This document shows, in pieces, positions 6,335 through 11,150 of a stretch of DNA of 11,150 bases (positions are counted from its first letter, which is position 1; each line of letters begins with the position of its first letter). The translations under genes were made by a program, and so were the position numbers. This stretch comes from Pseudomonadota bacterium. GTDB taxonomy: Bacteria > Pseudomonadota > Gammaproteobacteria > Arenicellales > UBA868. The notes below the pieces were generated by a model, which had not been told where the DNA came from, did no database searches, and worked only from the letters and a program-made list of their open reading frames with translations. Where the stretch lies: the NCBI GenBank assembly GCA_018661145.1, contig JABJIU010000152.1, positions 1-11,150 on the forward strand, in the 5' to 3' direction.

Positions 6335-8152
6335 CTAGATGAGACCCAGCCGGCCGAGCGTATCCTCGGTTGGCTCACCCGCCTCGTTCCAGCCTCTTAA
6401 ATCGTAGTACTCCGGCAGCATCCGATCGAGTTCATTCACGCGGCCCTTGGCGGTACCACTTGGGGCCGGGTCTTTAAGCAGTCGCTCGGGCAGCGTATCG
6501 TCCGCGCGGGTCAGACCCGCTGCGAGGTTGAACATGCGCTCGAGGTTCCAGATTCGTTCTCCGCTCTGTGTGAGGCGCTCTGCCGTCCATTCACCCTCGC
6601 TGTCCGCATCAAGCTGTGCGGCAAACTCCGGCGCGCCCCAAGCGCCCATAGTAAACATGCACAAACCACTGGAATCTACTGCAGCCGTCCAGTCCTGAGA
6701 GGTTTTACAAGGCTCGGCTTTGCCTTCTCCGGTCTGGTCGTCCATGTCCACGTCAAAGGTGTCATGCTTTAAATGACAGGCTCCCCGGTTTCCAGTAGCG
6801 TAACCCAGGCCCATACCCTGCAGCGCTCTTGAATCATAGCCGGCAAATTCTTGACCTTTGACCGTCATTGACAATTCCGGATGGCCGTACTTCTCACACA
6901 TCCGCCGTGAACCCATACCCAGAATCTCACCGAACCCTTCCTGCTTGCCGGTTTTCTCTGCCATGATCGTCAACGCTTCTGCGTTACCGAAATTAAGTTC
7001 AACGCCATCGGTATCGTCGGTCGTTATGACGCCCATCTCGTAAAGCTCCATTGCCGCTGCCAGGGTCACGCCAAAAGAAATCGGATCGACGCCATGCTCG
7101 TTCATCAAATATCCAGCAAAGGTACAAGCGTCGATATCATCAACTCCTACCACTGGCCCGAAAGCAAAAGCCGTTTCGTATTCCAACCCACCAGAGGCGT
7201 GCCAATATTCTTTACGGTTCTGGATCGTAAAATGATCTTCCCTGATATGCGCGATCCGGCCACAAGCGATGGTACAGCCGAAACAGGCTTTATTAGTCAA
7301 CAGATTTGTATGGCCGGTCTCATCAGTCTTGAGCATGGCTTTGGCATCAATCTTGTCAGCACCATCAAACTGGACCTGCTGGAAATTGTTGGTCGGCAAA
7401 CCTCCAAACTCCTGCATGGTATCCATCATGGCGTTGGTGCCGTACTTCGTCAGGCCACCGGTACTCTTAGCCAGAAGATTCTTCATCTCGTCAGTCACTT
7501 CCATAAATCGCTTGGGATCTTTGACACGCACCCCGCCAGTACCCCGAATCGCGATCGCTTTGAGATTCTTTGAGCCCATGACCGTACCAACACCCGACCG
7601 GCCGGCGGCCCGATGCAGATCGTTCACCACCGCTGCATAACGCACGCCCCGCTCGCCCGCGACGCCAATCGTTGCGATCTTGAGCATGGGGTTATGGTGT
7701 TGTTTTTTGATCCACGCATCGGTCTCCCAAACGGTCTTGCCCCAGATCTTGTCCGCACTCACTAAACTGATCTCGTCTCCCTCAATGAGTAAATACACAG
7801 GCTTTTCTGAACGACCCTCAATCAGAAGCAGATCAAAACCGGCGTACTTGAGTTCCGCCCCGAACTTGCCGCCGCTGTTGGAGCAGGCGATTGCACCGGT
7901 GAGCGGCCCCTTAGTAACCACGGCATAGCGTCCACTGGTCGATGCGTTGGTTCCGGTCAGCGGCCCGGTCGCGAAAATTAGCGCATTTTCGGGACTCATG
8001 GCATCTGCTTTGGGGTCCATGTTCTCCCAGAGATACTTGGTGGCAAGACCGCGCTCACCAATATAGTCATGCGCCCACTCCATGTTGAGGGGCTCGGGCG
8101 TTAACTCTCCTGAGGTCAGGTTTATCCGAAGTATTTTTCCTTGCCAGCTCAT
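6335..8152 (-). CDS. aorB: Tungsten-type aldehyde:ferredoxin oxidoreductase (AOR), large subunit
   Basis: A 605-residue cytosolic enzyme of the AOR family, which oxidises aldehydes to carboxylic acids with a bis-pterin tungsten cofactor and one [4Fe-4S] cluster. The start MSWQGKILRINLTSGEL is the canonical AOR N-terminus. Further landmarks are RYAVVTKGPLTGAIACSNSGGKFG (75-98, split into two blocks), GVAGERGVRYAAVVND (163-178), the cluster ligands C290, C293, C297 (CFGCTIAC) and the distant fourth ligand C498 (DSSGLCMFT). These resemble C288, C291, C295 and C494 of Pyrococcus AOR. GLEYETAFAFGP (322-333) and RGACHLKHD (457-464) hold the expected acidic and His active-site regions. The ATG at 8152 overlaps the ferredoxin stop (ATGA). 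The frame stays open upstream to 8260, but that part overlaps the ferredoxin and is not family-like. Length is normal. The aldehyde substrate is unknown. Confidence 0.95.
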   Translation of the reverse strand: MSWQGKILRINLTSGELTPEPLNMEWAHDYIGERGLATKYLWENMDPKADAMSPENALIFATGPLTGTNASTSGRYAVVTKGPLTGAIACSNSGGKFGAELKYAGFDLLLIEGRSEKPVYLLIEGDEISLVSADKIWGKTVWETDAWIKKQHHNPMLKIATIGVAGERGVRYAAVVNDLHRAAGRSGVGTVMGSKNLKAIAIRGTGGVRVKDPKRFMEVTDEMKNLLAKSTGGLTKYGTNAMMDTMQEFGGLPTNNFQQVQFDGADKIDAKAMLKTDETGHTNLLTNKACFGCTIACGRIAHIREDHFTIQNRKEYWHASGGLEYETAFAFGPVVGVDDIDACTFAGYLMNEHGVDPISFGVTLAAAMELYEMGVITTDDTDGVELNFGNAEALTIMAEKTGKQEGFGEILGMGSRRMCEKYGHPELSMTVKGQEFAGYDSRALQGMGLGYATGNRGACHLKHDTFDVDMDDQTGEGKAEPCKTSQDWTAAVDSSGLCMFTMGAWGAPEFAAQLDADSEGEWTAERLTQSGERIWNLERMFNLAAGLTRADDTLPERLLKDPAPSGTAKGRVNELDRMLPEYYDLRGWNEAGEPTEDTLGRLGLI

Positions 8153-8622
8153 GATGCACCCCCTTGTGCAGCTTGTTGCGCGGACGCGAGCATACGACCG
8201 ACACCCGATGCACCTGCGTCCACATAGGTGATCGCATCGGTAGGACAAGCCGAGGCGCATTTCGGATCACCACCGCAAAAATCACACTTATCAACTTTGC
8301 CGCTGGTCGGATTAAATTCAATTGTGCCGAAGGGGCACGCGGTAACACAGGCCTTACAACCCACGCAGGCCTCCGGACTAACGAGTTTGGCCCCAAGCTG
8401 GGTATCAACGGATATTGCCGCTGTCGGGCAAGCTTTCATGCACCAAGCTTCGACACACTGGGTACAGGTATACGGCACGGATGTGCGGCCGTGCTCAAAT
8501 TCAAAAACCCGGATGCGCGACCGCGCAGGGTTGAATTCCCCTTCGTGCTCGAAACTGCAAGCCATTTCGCACTGCAAACACCCGGTACAAAGACTGGGCT
8601 CGATATGAAGCATCCGATGCAT
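8149..8622 (-). CDS. aorA: Ferredoxin-like electron-transfer subunit with four [4Fe-4S] clusters, AOR partner
   Basis: A 157-residue polyferredoxin with sixteen cysteines in four groups of four: C12/15/18/22, C53/56/61/65, C86/89/92/96 and C113/116/122/126. This matches the HycB/AorA type, in which a chain of four [4Fe-4S] clusters carries electrons between an oxidoreductase and an acceptor. All ligands are present. The last ~20 residues (VGRMLASAQQAAQGGAS) are an Ala/Gln-rich tail without Cys. The ATG at 8622 has AGGAGA eight bases upstream; M4 is a possible alternative. It is the first gene of the operon and overlaps AOR by four bases, so the two subunits are almost surely made together and form a complex. 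In the Aromatoleum enzyme, AorA can assemble in several copies as a wire; whether that happens here is unknown. Confidence 0.93.
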   Translation of the reverse strand: MHRMLHIEPSLCTGCLQCEMACSFEHEGEFNPARSRIRVFEFEHGRTSVPYTCTQCVEAWCMKACPTAAISVDTQLGAKLVSPEACVGCKACVTACPFGTIEFNPTSGKVDKCDFCGGDPKCASACPTDAITYVDAGASGVGRMLASAQQAAQGGAS

Positions 8623-8630
8623 TACCCGAT

Positions 8631-8636
8631 TCTCCT
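8631..8636 (-). promoter_or_regulatory. Ribosome binding site of the AOR operon
   Basis: AGGAGA on the minus strand is eight bases before the ATG at 8622, fixing the ferredoxin start and marking the beginning of the four-gene operon. Confidence 0.6.
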
Positions 8637-8694
8637 ATGCATAATGAAAACGTTGTTATCTCCTCAACCTGACACTGTACCAAAAAAGAATGTC

Positions 8695-8705
8695 GGTGTG
8701 ACACC
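8695..8705. promoter_or_regulatory. Palindrome in the divergent AOR/flavoenzyme promoter region
   Basis: GGTGTGACACC is a perfect inverted repeat of five-base arms around one base. It lies near the middle of the 172-base gap between the two divergent operons. TGACAC occurs again at 8670-8675, in the same orientation as the right half (8699-8704). It could be an operator for a dimeric regulator controlling both operons. No regulator gene is in the window and a chance palindrome of this length is possible. Confidence 0.35.
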
Positions 8706-8724
8706 ACCCTCCACCTCACAACTC

Positions 8725-8730
8725 TATAAT
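8725..8730 (+). promoter_or_regulatory. Putative -10 element of the flavoenzyme operon
   Basis: A perfect TATAAT lies 64 bases before the ATG at 8795. No good -35 is seen 16-18 bases upstream, where the palindrome side of the gap lies, so the promoter might depend on an activator. TATAAC at 8753-8758 is a weaker alternative. Confidence 0.35.
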
Positions 8731-8794
8731 TAGGCTGTCCAAAATACCTTGATATAACTAGGTCAATCACTGATCACCCTTCAGGAACCTTCTG

Positions 8795-10219
8795 ATGAAT
8801 GCTTTGCTCTCGCGCCTTCAAGGCATTCTCGATGATCGAGGCATCATCACCGACCGCGACGAAGCTGAGCCTTATCTTGAGGAGCGCCGCGGGCGCTTCC
8901 AAAGCAAGTCACGAGTCATCGTCCGGCCCCGTGATACTGCTGAAGTCCAGGCGGTGGTGCGGGCGTGCATCTCGGAAAAAACTTCTCTGGTTCCTCAAGG
9001 AGGCAATACCGGGCTCTGTGGAGGCGCTGTGGCCGAGGCCGATGAGGTTATTCTCAGCCTTGAACGCCTGAAGGGAATCCGGGACCTTGATCCCGTCAAC
9101 AATGCGATGACCGTTGAGGCAGGTTGTGTCCTCGCAGATCTTCAGGCCCAGGCTCGCGACGCCAACCGATTTTTCCCACTCAGTCTCGCCGCAGAAGGCA
9201 GTTGCCAGATCGGTGGAAATCTGGCCACCAATGCCGGTGGTATCAATGTTCTCCGCTATGGCAATGCCAGGGACCAGGTTCTGGGCCTCGAGGCCGTGAT
9301 GCCCAATGGCAAATTGCTCTCGGACCTGCACGGGCTTCGAAAGAACAACACGGGTTACGACCTCAAGCAGTTGCTAATCGGATCAGAAGGAACGCTAGGT
9401 ATCATTACCGCGGCGACCCTGAAGCTCTATCCTCACCCCGATCAAAGCGCTAACGCACTTGTGGCCCTTCGTGATCTTGCGGCGAGCATAACTTTTCTGG
9501 GGCAGGCGCAGTCCGGCAGCGGTGGCACCCTTTGCAGTTTCGAACTCATACCGCGGATCGGTCTGGATTTTGCCTGCCGACATGTCACGGGGTGTTCCGA
9601 CCCCATGACAACTCCACATGACTGGTATGTGCTTCTGGCGCTTCAGGCCAGTGGTGATGCTATCGACGTTAAGATCCTACTTTCGCAGATTCTTGAAACG
9701 GCCTTTGAGGCTGACGAGATCACTGATGCGGTGGTCGCATCCAGCGAACAACAGGCGCAGGCCCTCTGGAAACTGCGTGAGGGATTGGTCGAGGGCCAGC
9801 GGTTTGAAGGCGCGAGCATCAAGCACGACGTCTCAGTTCCCGTCTCAAAGGTTCCTGAGTTTATTGACCGGGCTTCGGCGACGGTTGCTCAGCGGGTACC
9901 CGGCATCAGGCCGTGCCCCTTTGGCCATGTTGGAGACGGAAATATCCACTTCAACCTGTCGCAGCCCGTTGAAATGGACGGACAGACCTTCCTCGCACTG
10001 TGGGAGGAGATTAACCATCTGGTGCACGATCACGTAGCAGAGCTGGGTGGCTCTTTCAGCGCCGAACACGGTATAGGCATCTCCAAGATCAGCGAGATGC
10101 ATCGATACAAAGACCCTACCGCTCTGGAGATAATGGCTACTATCAAACGTGCGATTGATCCTGATAACTTGTTCAATCCTGGAAAAGTGATTCCGGCTCC
10201 CGATGCCGACCCTCGTTAA
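8795..10219 (+). CDS. FAD-linked D-2-hydroxyacid dehydrogenase, GlcD / D-2-hydroxyglutarate dehydrogenase type
   Basis: A 474-residue flavoenzyme of the vanillyl-alcohol-oxidase fold. The N-terminal FAD-binding part holds RPRDTAEVQAVV (44-55), PQGGNTGLCGG (67-77), GGNLATNAGG (140-149) and NNTGYDLKQLLIGSEGTLGI (184-203). The C-terminal catalytic part carries FGHVGDGNIHFN (376-387) and SAEHGIG (422-428). H378, H385, E424 and H425 correspond to the metal ligands and catalytic His of the D2HGDH/D-lactate dehydrogenase group; R328 and K343 are candidate carboxylate binders. Such enzymes oxidise D-2-hydroxy acids to 2-oxo acids and pass electrons to quinone, ETF or a cytochrome. D-lactate, glycolate and D-2-hydroxyglutarate are all possible substrates. 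There is no GlcE/GlcF partner, so a single-subunit enzyme is likely. AGGA lies eight bases before the ATG. The stop overlaps the next flavoenzyme gene by 17 bases. Confidence 0.92.
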   Translation: MNALLSRLQGILDDRGIITDRDEAEPYLEERRGRFQSKSRVIVRPRDTAEVQAVVRACISEKTSLVPQGGNTGLCGGAVAEADEVILSLERLKGIRDLDPVNNAMTVEAGCVLADLQAQARDANRFFPLSLAAEGSCQIGGNLATNAGGINVLRYGNARDQVLGLEAVMPNGKLLSDLHGLRKNNTGYDLKQLLIGSEGTLGIITAATLKLYPHPDQSANALVALRDLAASITFLGQAQSGSGGTLCSFELIPRIGLDFACRHVTGCSDPMTTPHDWYVLLALQASGDAIDVKILLSQILETAFEADEITDAVVASSEQQAQALWKLREGLVEGQRFEGASIKHDVSVPVSKVPEFIDRASATVAQRVPGIRPCPFGHVGDGNIHFNLSQPVEMDGQTFLALWEEINHLVHDHVAELGGSFSAEHGIGISKISEMHRYKDPTALEIMATIKRAIDPDNLFNPGKVIPAPDADPR

Positions 10220-11150
10220 ACCGCTGATTCCGGATTCATTTCCTACGACGCCGACCGGCGTTGTCATCATCGGTGGCGGCATCATCGGTGTCAGCGCAGC
10301 CCTTACCCTGGCCGAAAGAGGCATAGCGGTCACGCTCTGCGAGAAAGGGGAAATCGGTGGGGAGCAGTCCTCCCGTAACTGGGGTTGGTGCCGTCAACAG
10401 GGTCGAGATCCTCGTGAGATCCCCCTCATTATCGAATCGCTCAAAAGATGGGCTGGGATGAACGAACGTGTTGGCGCGGATACCGGGTTCAAACGCTGTG
10501 GAACCTTGTACCTCGATGACTCTGATTCGAACCTGGCAAGTCACGTGCAATGGCTCAAGTTCGCAGAACCCTTCGGTATAGACGCGGGCCTGATCACTGG
10601 CGCAGAGGTTGCCCGACATCTACCAAGCAGTTCGCGCCGTTGGCATGGCGCGCTCTATTGCCCCACCGATGGCAAGGCAGAACCCTTTATCGCCGCCCCG
10701 ACAATTGCCCGGTGCGCCCAAAGCAAAGGCGCAGTCATCCTGACTCAGACTGCAGCTCTCGGCCTGGATGTAAGCGGTGGACACGTTTCCGGGGTGCTCA
10801 CCGAAAAAGGGTTAATCCGCGCTGAAGCCGTGCTCTTGGCGGCGGGTGCATGGTCGCGACTATTCTGTAAACACGAGCATCTAGTGCTGCCGCAGCTCAA
10901 GGTGCGCTCTTCGGTGCTGCGAACTGCCCCTGTGGCCGCCGACCTCAACTCATGTATCAGTGCTCCGGATTTTTCTGTCCGGCCGCGTGCTGACGGCGGG
11001 TATACCGTCGCTGGAGGCGCCAACAGTCCGATCTCTTTTGAGCTAACCCCTGACGCTTTCTGCTTCTTGGGTTTGTTTGCAAAACTTGCCTGGATGGCCA
11101 GGACGTACCTGCGGCCCCGGATTGGAAGCGCCTTTGCCGAAGCCTGGCGC
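10203..11150 (+). CDS. FAD-dependent oxidoreductase of the DAO family, DadA/glycine-oxidase type (partial, cut by the right edge)
   Basis: A reading frame from the ATG at 10203 stays open for 316 codons to the window end, without a stop. It has the dinucleotide-binding motif VVIIGGGIIG (20-29, glycines G24, G26, G29) followed by the ribose-binding acid E47 in VTLCEKG, then SSRNWGWCRQQGRDPRE. That block is typical of DadA-like D-amino-acid dehydrogenases, glycine/sarcosine oxidases and opine oxidase subunits. Later GALYCPTDGKAEPF and VLLAAGAWS (second FAD-contact strand) fit the DAO fold. Family members are about 380-450 residues, so about a quarter is missing. It overlaps the preceding flavoenzyme gene by 17 bases in another frame, so the two are co-translated. 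The substrate, probably an N-alkyl or D-amino acid, cannot be decided from the visible part. Confidence 0.88.
   Translation, partial: MPTLVKPLIPDSFPTTPTGVVIIGGGIIGVSAALTLAERGIAVTLCEKGEIGGEQSSRNWGWCRQQGRDPREIPLIIESLKRWAGMNERVGADTGFKRCGTLYLDDSDSNLASHVQWLKFAEPFGIDAGLITGAEVARHLPSSSRRWHGALYCPTDGKAEPFIAAPTIARCAQSKGAVILTQTAALGLDVSGGHVSGVLTEKGLIRAEAVLLAAGAWSRLFCKHEHLVLPQLKVRSSVLRTAPVAADLNSCISAPDFSVRPRADGGYTVAGGANSPISFELTPDAFCFLGLFAKLAWMARTYLRPRIGSAFAEAWR

Noticed and set aside
8153..8260. Upstream extension of the AOR frame by 36 codons, rich in Cys
   Set aside because: It lies wholly inside the ferredoxin gene in another frame, has no family resemblance, and the canonical AOR start MSWQGKILRINL begins at 8152 with an ATGA overlap.
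8164..8733. Long plus-strand open frame of 189 codons opposite the ferredoxin
   Set aside because: It is antisense to a gene with sixteen ordered cysteines and has no recognisable features; a shadow frame.
8749..8775. TTGAT ... TCAA words upstream of the flavoenzyme gene as an FNR site
   Set aside because: FNR sites need TTGAT-N4-ATCAA; here the half-sites are too far apart and imperfect, so oxygen control is not supported by sequence.

Overview
The window looks like chromosomal DNA from a marine, heterotrophic, probably aerobic Pseudomonadota, perhaps a gammaproteobacterium. The grounds are a cupin that fits the DddQ/DddL type of dimethylsulfoniopropionate (DMSP) lyase, an HNH endonuclease of a kind I associate with gammaproteobacteria, a SufE, and bacterial -10 and Shine-Dalgarno signals. 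Coding is dense with short gaps. I see no tRNA, rRNA, CRISPR array, transposase or integrase, and no gene-free stretch over 300 bases. The taxonomic placement is inference.

Left part (1-2918): the first codons of an unidentified minus-strand gene, an HNH endonuclease just upstream of it, a 12-helix-type MFS transporter (minus), then a divergent SufE sulfur acceptor (plus) and a doubtful 47-codon reading frame. These genes do not form an obvious pathway.

Middle (2973-5411): a double-ATPase ABC subunit of the peptide/nickel type (minus, GTG start) with no permease or binding protein next to it, facing away from the DMSP-lyase-like cupin (plus) across a 186-base shared promoter region.

Right part (5449-11150): a compact minus-strand operon reads 16-Cys ferredoxin, tungsten aldehyde oxidoreductase (AOR), MoaD/ThiS-like sulfur carrier, LysE/RhtB-type exporter. 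Its junctions are a 4-base overlap, a 6-base gap and an 8-base overlap. Ferredoxin, AOR and MoaD-like protein match the AorA-AorB-AorD parts of the Aromatoleum-type AOR operon, but no FAD/NADH-binding AorC is present and an exporter is appended. Facing away across 172 bases are two overlapping plus-strand flavoenzyme genes: a GlcD/D-2-hydroxyglutarate-dehydrogenase-type enzyme and a DadA/glycine-oxidase-type (DAO) oxidoreductase cut by the window end.

One working model is a catabolic locus in which flavoenzymes oxidise D-hydroxy acids and amino acids while the AOR oxidises an aldehyde intermediate or by-product, next to a DMSP-cleaving enzyme. The individual families are well supported. The link between them is inference from gene order.
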